In this document: positions 1 through 6,228 of the stretch, in pieces
Numbering within the stretch: position 1 is the first letter of the stretch
Layout: every line of letters starts with the position of its first letter
Assembly (NCBI GenBank): GCA_009786675.1
Contig: WQRP01000065.1
Span: forward strand, 1-8,448
Source of the DNA: Treponema sp.
GTDB lineage: Bacteria; Spirochaetota; Spirochaetia; Treponematales; Breznakiellaceae
DNA: 8,448 nucleotides
Direction: 5' to 3'
Translations under genes and position numbers: made by a program
The notes under the pieces: model-generated
Told to the model about the DNA's origin: nothing
Database searches by the model: none
What the model saw: only the letters and a program-made list of their open reading frames with translations

Positions 1-16
1 CCCCCCCCCCCCCCCC
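1..16. repeat. Poly-C homopolymer at the window edge
   Basis: The window opens with an uninterrupted run of 16 C, which may extend further upstream. No comparable homopolymer occurs elsewhere in the window. A run this long at an edge is often an assembly artefact, for example reverse-complemented poly-G from two-colour sequencing. A genuine slippage-prone tract cannot be excluded. Confidence 0.9.
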
Positions 17-49
17 AGTGCGCTTTCAAATGAAACACAGTTAAATAAT

Positions 50-279
50 CCTTTCCCAAGCAATCGCCTGCGGCTAAGCATGTCTGTGGACTTTGCCGGC
101 TGCACAGGTTTTGCGGGTATGTCTCCTTTTTGCATATACTCCTTTAGGTGGGGTCTAGCATGTGCCCTTGGTGTATGCAATTCACTTAGGTGTGCCTCCG
201 AGTGTCTCTGGCGGCACATTCCGAAAACCCGTGCAGTCGGCAAAGTCCACAGGCCGAACCTTAGCCGCGCCTTTCCCAA
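50..279. repeat. 10-base direct repeat flanking the inverted repeat
   Basis: CCTTTCCCAA occurs at 50-59 and again at 270-279, just outside the inverted-repeat structure at 70-268. The right copy starts two bases after the right arm ends, whereas the left copy is separated from the left arm by ten bases. It could be a target-site duplication left by a miniature element, or a chance match. Confidence 0.4.
70..268. repeat. Long imperfect inverted repeat with nested hairpins (candidate structured RNA or MITE-like element)
   Basis: Bases 84-112 pair with 224-252: of 29 positions, 27 are Watson-Crick, one is G.U (99/237) and one is an A/C mismatch (106/230). Outside a small asymmetric internal loop, GCGGCTAAG (70-78) pairs perfectly with CTTAGCCGC (260-268). 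The 111-base interior contains two more helices: 130-140 with 170-180 (11 pairs, two G.U) and 191-199 with 210-218 (8 pairs, one mismatch). The whole segment can therefore fold as one long stem topped by a branched head. The strand of any transcript is unknown. If transcribed with the downstream genes it would lie in their leader. It matches no RNA family I recognise. Confidence 0.6.
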
Positions 280-312
280 CCCAAGGGCGGGAGCCCGTTT
301 CCCCAGGTACAA

Positions 313-367
313 TCGCACGTTGTGCGACGGTAATAGATTTTTGTCTGTTGCGGGCAGTATTCCGTGA
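313..367 (+). promoter_or_regulatory. Two-hairpin leader module, copy 1
   Basis: Hairpin I is TCGCAC-GTT-GTGCGA (313-327). Hairpin II is TTGCGGG (348-354), loop CAGTAT (355-360), then TCCGTGA (361-367), which closes with three G.U and four Watson-Crick pairs. The module ends 17 bases before the Shine-Dalgarno of the beta-barrel gene. A second copy precedes the next gene, sharing the exact 20-mer TTGTCTGTTGCGGGCAGTAT (341-360). Preservation of hairpin II through G.U pairs suggests that the RNA structure matters. An alternative reading is that TTGTCT serves as a promoter -35 element, but no good -10 box follows. Confidence 0.55.
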
Positions 368-396
368 AATTTGCTTTTTCTGAAGGAGGACTTTAA

Positions 397-1515
397 ATGA
401 AAAAAATGGTTGCGGTTTCGGTGATTCTCGCGTTTGTGGCCGGTGGCGCTTTCGCCATTAGCCTTAGCGGCGAAATAATCGGAGGGATAAGGGTGTTGCA
501 GGGCACCACTTCGGATGCTGACGATGAAATTCGTTCGACCGGTTCAATGGGCAGGCTTCGCCTGGAGGCTACCGGCGCGATGCCGGACGGGACCTTCGGC
601 GGCTGGCTTCGTCTGGAAGGGCATCTTATAAACCAGGGTAGGGCGGATTGGGATCCGTTTTATATCCAGGGGCATGGATGGTGGCAACCGCATCGAATGT
701 TTTGGCTGGCGATCGGTAATAACGGCGATGGCTTTTTCGAAAGAAGCGGGCTTGCCGCATGGGATTTTTACCGTGTCGCCGGCAACGTGGGCATTGTGGA
801 TCCGGGCAACGCATGGGCCGGCGGCTATGGCCCGGACTGGCTCGTTTTCTATAACGCCTTTTACGGCGGGTTCGAAGACTGGGGCGGCATGATAACCATC
901 AGGCCCATACCGGAGCTTTCGCTAAACTTTGGCATTCCGTTTATAAGCATGAACACGGATCCTATAGATTTCATCATCCAGTCCGCCCATGCCCAGGTGG
1001 TCTTTCACCAGGGTTGGGGAAACATTGCCGTTACCTATGTGGGCGGCGGGGATCCGGGCGGCGACAACCACGGTTCCGTCTTCGCTTACCTAAACTTACG
1101 GGCGATAGACAGCCTTATACTGGATTTCGGCGTGGGTCTCAACTTGGAGGGGGCCGATCCCGAAATCGGTATCGGGCTGGCCGCGCAGTATACCATCAGC
1201 AGCGAGTTCGGTCTTAGGGCCCGTACCCTGTTCCATCTTAACATGGCGGACTACAGCAACAACGGTTTCCTGTTTGATTTGCTTCCCTTCTTTTCGCTGA
1301 CCCCGAACGTGACGATCTTCTGCGGCCTTGGGATTGCGTTGGACTTGCCCGACGAAGGCGATGCCGTTATAGATTGGCACGTTAACCCCTATGTCGAAAT
1401 TGGCGCCGAATGGGGCCCCAGGTTCTTTGCCGGCTTTAGGCTCTGGTCCGTTGGCGGCGCCGCGGATGGCCACCTTAACTGGGCAATTCCGGTCGGGATA
1501 AGGGTTGGCCTATAA
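397..1515 (+). CDS. Predicted outer-membrane beta-barrel (porin-like) protein
   Basis: A 372-residue exported protein. The start is supported by AAGGAGGA (383-390), seven bases from GGAGG to the ATG. Residues 1-20 form a signal peptide (KK, hydrophobic core, then A-F-A before I21) with no lipobox cysteine, so signal peptidase I cleavage is expected. The mature chain is rich in Gly, Trp, Phe and Tyr. It shows repeated amphipathic beta-strand patterns separated by Asp/Gly/Asn turns, for example the segments starting RLRLEA, MITIRP, NIAVTY, YLNLRA, GLAAQY, FAGFRLW and IPVGIRVGL. This is the look of an outer-membrane barrel, although the chain ends in Leu rather than the more usual Phe. I recognise no specific family. 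Placed first in a run of surface and binding proteins for glycans, a role in oligosaccharide passage is plausible but inferred. It could instead be a non-porin barrel. Confidence 0.75.
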   Translation: MKKMVAVSVILAFVAGGAFAISLSGEIIGGIRVLQGTTSDADDEIRSTGSMGRLRLEATGAMPDGTFGGWLRLEGHLINQGRADWDPFYIQGHGWWQPHRMFWLAIGNNGDGFFERSGLAAWDFYRVAGNVGIVDPGNAWAGGYGPDWLVFYNAFYGGFEDWGGMITIRPIPELSLNFGIPFISMNTDPIDFIIQSAHAQVVFHQGWGNIAVTYVGGGDPGGDNHGSVFAYLNLRAIDSLILDFGVGLNLEGADPEIGIGLAAQYTISSEFGLRARTLFHLNMADYSNNGFLFDLLPFFSLTPNVTIFCGLGIALDLPDEGDAVIDWHVNPYVEIGAEWGPRFFAGFRLWSVGGAADGHLNWAIPVGIRVGL

Positions 1516-1529
1516 ACGGCCTGTGGGAA

Positions 1530-1583
1530 AAACCGCACGTCGTGCGGTTTAAATAGTTGTCTGTTGCGGGCAGTATCCCGCAA
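1530..1583 (+). promoter_or_regulatory. Two-hairpin leader module, copy 2
   Basis: Hairpin I is AAACCGCAC-GTC-GTGCGGTTT (1530-1550), a perfect nine-pair stem. Hairpin II is TTGCGGG-CAGTAT-CCCGCAA (1564-1583), a perfect seven-pair stem with the same loop as copy 1. The exact 20-mer shared with copy 1 lies at 1557-1576. The module sits between the beta-barrel gene and the modular lipoprotein gene. It is followed by a T run (1595-1601) and then GGAGG (1602-1606). Hairpin I could also act as a weak terminator or processing site for the upstream gene, but no T-tract follows it directly. Confidence 0.6.
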
Positions 1584-1615
1584 AATATGACGTGTTTTTT
1601 TGGAGGCGACCAAAG

Positions 1616-3478
1616 ATGAAATTACGGAGATTACTTTTTGCGGCCGTTGCAGTGGCGATGGCCATTGCGTTGGCCGGATGTCCCAACCGGACTGGGGACG
1701 ATAATGGCTTAGAGGTGGATCAGGTGGCGACCCCGCCTAGCACGGCAGGGTTTGAGGTGCTTTTTAACTGGTCCACGGATCCCCGGACCCAGGCTCTTGT
1801 TCCTGGTACCACCACGGGTTTGGCGGCAATTGGCGTAATACCGGGGACGCCCGATGATGATCACACTTTTGGTATTTCGGCCCCTGGCTGGGATGCCGAT
1901 CTTCTGACGATTGGAATTGTCGAGATCGCGAATCAAAGATCGCTCGAATTCACCGTTACCGCGGGCTCGGGCGACGGCTGGGGTGCCGGCATCGAGTTGG
2001 TTAGCGATGAGTTCGAAGGGTTCCAAGTCGGCGACCGTATCTTTGTAAGCGGCGCTCTTTTGGCCTTGGGTACGCCTGCCTGGGATGCTCCCCCGGAACT
2101 GTGGCTTGGCATAGACAGCGTTAGTCCCACTCGCCGTGATCTTGACCAGAGGAGATCCGTCGGGAGCTTTGAATTTGACGAGGCACTAACGGCGGCCGAT
2201 ATCGCATCCCTGCTTGGAACTGGCTTTGAGGGCGCCCCGGTGGAAGGCATAAGGCTTGGTGCCCGTGCGGTGGGCACGACGACGGTAAGGGTTGACCACA
2301 TCATCGTCATGCGCCCGTCGGATGCCTGTACCTGCGGCGTGCCCGGCTGTCCCGCCACGGACTGTACCTGTGATGCCGGCGACTGCGAGTGCGACTGCGA
2401 CTACGATCCCCCTTGCTGTTCCGATGACTATGACTGCATTAATTGCCAGTGCGAGCCTATCGTAACAAAGACTTTGGGTTCCTTCATTACCCTTCAGGGA
2501 ATTTCCCCTGCCCCCGCCTGGCTTAACTATACGGCAACAGTTGGCGATGATTTCGCCGGCGGTAGTTCCGACATTGGCCCGTTGCATTCCAATGAATGGA
2601 ATAATGATCCGGTTATCGGTGGATGGGTTGCGCATAATGACGCGCTTTCTCTGCGGGTTTCTGGTGTGTATAATTGGCATGGTTTGCAGATTGACATGGG
2701 CATTTTTGAGGCTGATGACGTGGTTACCGTTACCGGGAGACTCCCTGCCACCGCTAGTGGGGCAATGTACTTAGAAGCTTATGGGCTTGACCCCACTGTG
2801 TATCTTGCGCAGGAAAATGTCAGTGGAGTGACGTTTGAATTAAGTGCCACGATCACAGCAGCCGCGCTTGGTGCTGATACATTACGTGTACAGGTTCAGT
2901 CGGGAACTATACCGCATTTCTACATCGACAACATTACGATTGCGCGACCGGGCGGAATTCAAACCATATTCTCGCTGGCGACGGATGCACAAATCCAAGG
3001 CCAAACCCCGGGGTCATTTGATATTACTACTCTTGCCCCCTTTAGTGATGCCGGGACTCCTGTCTTTGCCGCCGTGGCAAGCCCTGTTACAAGCCAGAAC
3101 ATATCAATCCAGATGATTGTAAACGCTGGTGCTGATCAAGGATGGGGGCAAGGCCTCGACTTGGAACATGCGCATTTTGAATTTGAGGTTGGCGATCGGA
3201 TTATTGTGGCCGGCGATATTACCCAATGGGGCGGTACGCCGGCTTGGGGTGGAACTCCCCATGTCTTCCTTGGTGCAGCCGGCTTTTCTGGTGATGGCGG
3301 TGTCGAGTTGGAAAGAGTTGAAGCCGGTGGACCGTTTTTGTTTGATGTAACGCTTACCCAGCCCCAGGTTCAGGCAATAATTGAGGCTACTGGCGATAAT
3401 CCCAACGCGATCAGGTTGGGAGTGCGGATGGAAGGTCTGACGGAAATCAGGATCGATACCATCACGGTTCAGCGATAA
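1616..3478 (+). CDS. Modular lipoprotein with three carbohydrate-binding-like domains and a Cys-rich linker
   Basis: A 620-residue lipoprotein. GGAGG (1602-1606) supports the ATG at 1616 over an in-frame GTG at 1592 that lies before it. Signal peptide with lipobox L-A-G-C22. Module A (about 46-235) and module C (about 449-620) are divergent copies of each other: both carry GWGxG (121-125; 509-513), VGDRI (138-142; 525-529) and a closing R-V/I-D strand. Module B (about 285-447) resembles CBM4/9/22-type beta-sandwiches, with NWHGLQID at 353-360 and a final FYIDNITI at 435-442. Between A and B, residues 238-279 hold 13 cysteines. No catalytic domain is visible. The likely role is glycan capture at the cell surface beside the GH5 enzymes. 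The Cys-rich segment may be a disulfide-locked spacer or a metal site. Module B and parts of C are poorer in GC than module A. Lipoprotein status is confident; carbohydrate binding is moderately so. Confidence 0.8.
   Translation: MKLRRLLFAAVAVAMAIALAGCPNRTGDDNGLEVDQVATPPSTAGFEVLFNWSTDPRTQALVPGTTTGLAAIGVIPGTPDDDHTFGISAPGWDADLLTIGIVEIANQRSLEFTVTAGSGDGWGAGIELVSDEFEGFQVGDRIFVSGALLALGTPAWDAPPELWLGIDSVSPTRRDLDQRRSVGSFEFDEALTAADIASLLGTGFEGAPVEGIRLGARAVGTTTVRVDHIIVMRPSDACTCGVPGCPATDCTCDAGDCECDCDYDPPCCSDDYDCINCQCEPIVTKTLGSFITLQGISPAPAWLNYTATVGDDFAGGSSDIGPLHSNEWNNDPVIGGWVAHNDALSLRVSGVYNWHGLQIDMGIFEADDVVTVTGRLPATASGAMYLEAYGLDPTVYLAQENVSGVTFELSATITAAALGADTLRVQVQSGTIPHFYIDNITIARPGGIQTIFSLATDAQIQGQTPGSFDITTLAPFSDAGTPVFAAVASPVTSQNISIQMIVNAGADQGWGQGLDLEHAHFEFEVGDRIIVAGDITQWGGTPAWGGTPHVFLGAAGFSGDGGVELERVEAGGPFLFDVTLTQPQVQAIIEATGDNPNAIRLGVRMEGLTEIRIDTITVQR
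2327..2452 (+). other. Cys-rich linker segment within the modular lipoprotein
   Basis: This segment encodes residues 238-279, with 13 cysteines in 42 residues, mostly as C-x-C and C-x(3-5)-C spacings plus one CC pair, interspersed with many Asp residues. Part of it is a short iterated codon pattern alternating Asp/Glu and Cys codons (about 2384-2404). An odd cysteine count means that at least one thiol is free, ligand-bound or used intermolecularly. I recognise no standard metallothionein, EGF or ferredoxin pattern. Confidence 0.85.
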
Positions 3479-3488
3479 CATGATCCAG

Positions 3489-3515
3489 GGTTGCCCGGCC
3501 CAAAACCGGGCAACC
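3489..3515 (+). terminator. Intergenic hairpin between the modular lipoprotein and the first GH5 gene
   Basis: GGTTGCCCGG (3489-3498) and CCGGGCAACC (3506-3515) form a perfect ten-pair stem with loop CCCAAAA, eleven bases after the upstream stop codon. No T-tract follows, so it is not a classical intrinsic terminator. It may attenuate, stabilise or mark a processing point between differently dosed operon members. Confidence 0.55.
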
Positions 3516-3532
3516 GTTGTCCCCCATTTCGT

Positions 3533-3548
3533 AAGGAGGTTTCCATTG
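3533..3548 (+). promoter_or_regulatory. Shine-Dalgarno deciding a TTG start
   Basis: AAGGAGG (3533-3539) lies six bases before TTG (3546-3548). The paralogue downstream has the nearly identical segment AGGAGGTTTCC followed directly by ATG. Starting at TTG gives a lipoprotein signal peptide aligned with the paralogue's. The in-frame ATG at 3480 would put a hydrophilic stretch first, has no ribosome-binding site, and would run through the hairpin at 3489-3515. Confidence 0.85.
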
Positions 3549-4877
3549 AAGAACATTGCAAAGTTTTTGCCCTTTGTCCTTGCGGCTCTGGCCGTGTTCC
3601 TTATACCGGCCTGCCGCACGGACACTGATCTATACCCGGATGGAATTTCGGGCAGGACGGCCTTTGAATTCTTCAGGGAAGAAGGGATAACCATTGGCTG
3701 GAATCTTGGCAATACCCTTGACGCCGTAAACAGCGCGGGCGTGGCGGTGGAAACCGGCTGGGGCAACCCTGCGGCAAACCAGGCGATATTCAACGGGCTT
3801 AGGGATCAGGGCTTTAACCTTGTGCGCATACCGGTAACCTGGGCGGGTCACATCGGCGCGGAGCCCGACCACCTAGTTTGCCCGGGAAGGATGGACCGTG
3901 TCGCCGCGGTCGTCGGCCTTGCAAGAAACGCCGGCCTAAATGTTGTCATCAATATTCACCACGATGGACGCACCTATTCGCCGGTGGGCAACGACCAGAC
4001 CGGAACCTGGCTTTCGGTCTACAGGGCGGCCCGCGATCCGGTGGCCCGTGCGCAAATAACCAGGCAGTTCGAAAGGGTGTGGGAGCAAATCGCCGCGCGC
4101 TTTATAAACCACGGCGAGTGGCTTATGTTCCAGGGATTCAACGAACTGCATGTCGGCGACTGGGGCACCGGCCTAGACCGCCCGGACGAATTCGAGGTAA
4201 TAAACGAGTGGAACCAGGTCTTTACCAACGCCGTGCGTAGTACGGGCGGCGCAAACACCTACCGCTTTCTTATATACTCCGGCTACAACACCAGTTTCCA
4301 GACCGTGGCGGCCTACACCCAGGGACTGTTCGTACTGCCCGACGATCCCACCCCCAACAGGCGGGTCATTAACTTCCACTTTTATCAACCCAACAACTTT
4401 GCCCTGTTCCGCACCAACCCCAACTGGCCTCCGGCGACGGGATCCGGGAGCATTGAAGGTATTAGTAACACCTTTGCTGGTTTTAGGGAAACGTTTGTCG
4501 ATAACGGCATTCCGGTAATCATCGGCGAGATTGGCCCCGTAAGGCACGGCCCTGTCGCGGCTCCCCCGGCGGCGGGTCAGGCGGCTCCTCCCGTTACCGA
4601 CGCGGAAAAGGCGCGTTGGGAAACGGCCAGGGCAAACAGGCTGCACTACATCGAGATCGTGTACGCCATGGCAAGGGAAAACGGGCTTGTCCCGATCTAC
4701 TGGGACAACGGGAGTTTGGGTCCCCTTGACTGGGACAGCGCGAACATACGCTCCACCACTGGCGAAAGGTTCGGCCTGTTCAACCGGGCCAACGGCCAAC
4801 CGAATTCCGAGGAAAGCGCCGAGGTCATCCGGGCCATGATCGACGCCATAAACAGCGCCACGCCGCCCTGGAACTAA
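3546..4877 (+). CDS. GH5 endo-beta-glucanase (cellulase) lipoprotein, first of a tandem pair
   Basis: 443 residues from the TTG start. The signal peptide ends at a relaxed lipobox, L-I-P-A-C23. The rest is one glycoside hydrolase family 5 TIM barrel, which hydrolyses beta-1,4-linked glucans with retention of configuration. Landmarks in order: GWNLGNTLDA near the start, GFNLVRIPVTW, INIHHD (H138, H139), FNEL with the acid/base E200, HFY (H278, Y280), IIGEIG with the nucleophile E328, and YWDNG (W386). All expected catalytic residues are present. WGNP and the GWNLGNTL opening suggest subfamily 4-like enzymes, but the subfamily is uncertain and substrates could include mixed-linkage glucan, xyloglucan or mannan. 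There is no appended CBM. Relative to the paralogue it has an Ala/Pro-rich insertion after the nucleophile strand and a longer loop after YWDNGSLG. It probably faces the medium, anchored by lipid. Confidence 0.92.
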   Translation: MKNIAKFLPFVLAALAVFLIPACRTDTDLYPDGISGRTAFEFFREEGITIGWNLGNTLDAVNSAGVAVETGWGNPAANQAIFNGLRDQGFNLVRIPVTWAGHIGAEPDHLVCPGRMDRVAAVVGLARNAGLNVVINIHHDGRTYSPVGNDQTGTWLSVYRAARDPVARAQITRQFERVWEQIAARFINHGEWLMFQGFNELHVGDWGTGLDRPDEFEVINEWNQVFTNAVRSTGGANTYRFLIYSGYNTSFQTVAAYTQGLFVLPDDPTPNRRVINFHFYQPNNFALFRTNPNWPPATGSGSIEGISNTFAGFRETFVDNGIPVIIGEIGPVRHGPVAAPPAAGQAAPPVTDAEKARWETARANRLHYIEIVYAMARENGLVPIYWDNGSLGPLDWDSANIRSTTGERFGLFNRANGQPNSEESAEVIRAMIDAINSATPPWN

Positions 4878-4893
4878 AACTTAGGAGGTTTCC

Positions 4894-6165
4894 ATGAGGA
4901 TCATCGCAAGGCTTTTTCCTTTCGCGCTTTTCGTCTGTATCGGGCTTTTGGCGATGGCCTGCGCCACGGGCAGGGGAGTGCGCGGCACAACCCCGCAGGG
5001 GGTCACGGACAGGACGGCCCTTGAGTTCTTTAAGCAGGAGGGGATAACCGTCGGCTGGAACCTGGGCAACACCCTGGACGCGGTTGGGGGCGGCCCGATG
5101 GCAAACGAGACCGCATGGGGCAACCCGCTTGCGAACCAGGCGATATTTAACGGGATTAGGGATCAGGGCTTTAACCTTGTCCGTATACCGGTAACCTGGA
5201 TAGGCCATGTCGGCGACGGGCCCGGCTACACGATTAACCGGGAAAGGCTGGAGCGTGTCGCCGAGGTGGTCGGTCTTGCCAGGAACGCGGGGCTTAAGGT
5301 TATCATCAACATGCACCACGACGGCCGCACCTACACCGCCGGCGACCAGCCCGGAACCTGGCTTTCGCTTCTAAGGGCGGGAACCGACCCGGCGGCCCGT
5401 GCGCAGATAACCGGGCAGTTTGAAAGGATGTGGGATCAGATTGCCCGGCGTTTTAGGGATTACGGCGAGTGGTTGATGTTCCAGGGGTTCAACGAGCTGC
5501 ATGTCGGCGACTGGGGCGACGGCCTAAACCGCCCCTGGGAATTCAGGATAATAAACGAGTGGAACCAGGTCTTTACCGACGCCGTCCGCAGGACGGGTGG
5601 CGCGAACAGATACCGCTTCCTGATATACTCCGGCTACAACACCAGCTTCCGGACGGTGGAGGCCTTTGACACTCTGATGTTCGTCCTGCCCAACGATCCC
5701 ACCCCGAACAGGCGAATTGTGAACTTTCATTTTTATCAGCCAAATAACTTTGCCCTGTTTCGCGAGAACCCGGTCTGGCCGGCCGCGACCGGCCCCGGCA
5801 GCGCCGCCGGTATCGAGGCCGTCTTTGCCGGTTTTAGGGAAAGGTTTGTTGACAATGGTATTCCGGTAATTATCGGCGAGATGGGCCCCGTTAGGCACGG
5901 GCCCGGTTCCCATGGCGGGGATGCCGAGCTTATCGAAACGGCCCGGGTAAACAGGCTGGCCTATGCCGAGCACGTATTTGGTACGGCAAGGGCGAACGGA
6001 CTTGTTCCAATCTACTGGGACAACGGGAGTTTGGGCGGCGGGGGTGAAAGGTTCGGCCTGTTCAACCGCAGTACCGGCTGGCCGAATTCCGAGGAGAGCG
6101 CCGAGGTCATACGGGCCATGATCGGCGCCGTAAACAATGCGACACCGCCCTGGGACCAAAATTAA
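4894..6165 (+). CDS. GH5 endo-beta-glucanase (cellulase) lipoprotein, second of a tandem pair
   Basis: 423 residues, beginning 16 bases after the previous stop, with AGGAGG at 4883-4888 and a five-base spacing to ATG. Signal peptide with a relaxed lipobox, L-A-M-A-C23. A single GH5 barrel, with GWNLGNTLDA, GFNLVRIPVTW, NMHHD (H141, H142), FNEL with acid/base E201, HFY (H279, Y281), IIGEMG with nucleophile E329, and a YWDNG motif. It is very close to the preceding gene over its whole length: for instance, the stretch from the AIFNG motif to IPVTW differs at one position, L versus I. The two therefore arose by tandem duplication, ribosome-binding region included. Loops near the active-site rim are shorter here, which may alter substrate preference. 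It is probably co-translated with its neighbour. Activity is inferred from the intact motifs. Confidence 0.92.
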   Translation: MRIIARLFPFALFVCIGLLAMACATGRGVRGTTPQGVTDRTALEFFKQEGITVGWNLGNTLDAVGGGPMANETAWGNPLANQAIFNGIRDQGFNLVRIPVTWIGHVGDGPGYTINRERLERVAEVVGLARNAGLKVIINMHHDGRTYTAGDQPGTWLSLLRAGTDPAARAQITGQFERMWDQIARRFRDYGEWLMFQGFNELHVGDWGDGLNRPWEFRIINEWNQVFTDAVRRTGGANRYRFLIYSGYNTSFRTVEAFDTLMFVLPNDPTPNRRIVNFHFYQPNNFALFRENPVWPAATGPGSAAGIEAVFAGFRERFVDNGIPVIIGEMGPVRHGPGSHGGDAELIETARVNRLAYAEHVFGTARANGLVPIYWDNGSLGGGGERFGLFNRSTGWPNSEESAEVIRAMIGAVNNATPPWDQN

Positions 6166-6228
6166 AGAACGGTTCTGGGTGGTTCCGGATTAAATGCCGG
6201 TAAAACAAATTTTTTGGAGGAGAGTTTT

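Larger units (their letters stand above)
17..396. other. Gene-free, structure-rich leader region
   Basis: About 380 bases without a supportable gene. An open frame from 80 to 367 exists, but it has no Shine-Dalgarno sequence, shows no recognisable domain and overlaps the inverted repeat. The region contains a long imperfect inverted repeat with inner hairpins, a 10-base direct repeat outside it, a small GGGC/GCCC hairpin (285-296) and the two-hairpin module just before the first gene. I found no convincing -35/-10 pair. The region may be a long 5' leader, a structured RNA or a degenerate insertion. Confidence 0.7.

Noticed and set aside
80..367. A 95-codon open frame on the + strand in the leader region
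   Set aside because: No Shine-Dalgarno, no recognisable motif, unusual Cys/Arg-rich composition, and it lies across the inverted repeat and the leader hairpins.
342..370. TTGTCT (342-347) as a -35 box with TGAAAT (365-370) as -10
   Set aside because: Spacing is acceptable in copy 1, but the -10 is poor and the equivalent position in copy 2 does not keep it; conservation fits hairpins better.
1592..1615. GTG at 1592 as start of the modular lipoprotein
   Set aside because: It precedes and overlaps the GGAGG at 1602-1606; ATG at 1616 gives a clean KLRR signal peptide and standard spacing.
3480..3545. ATG at 3480 as start of the first GH5 gene
   Set aside because: No ribosome-binding site, runs through a strong hairpin and would hide the lipoprotein signal; TTG at 3546 has an ideal site and matches the paralogue.
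3104..3793. A 229-codon frame on the minus strand
   Set aside because: It is antisense to the end of the modular lipoprotein and the start of the first GH5 gene, both of which have clear domains; no coherent protein features.
6185..6200. CCGG...CCGG hairpin between the second GH5 gene and the small lipoprotein
   Set aside because: Only four pairs with an eight-base loop; too weak to call a terminator or regulatory element.
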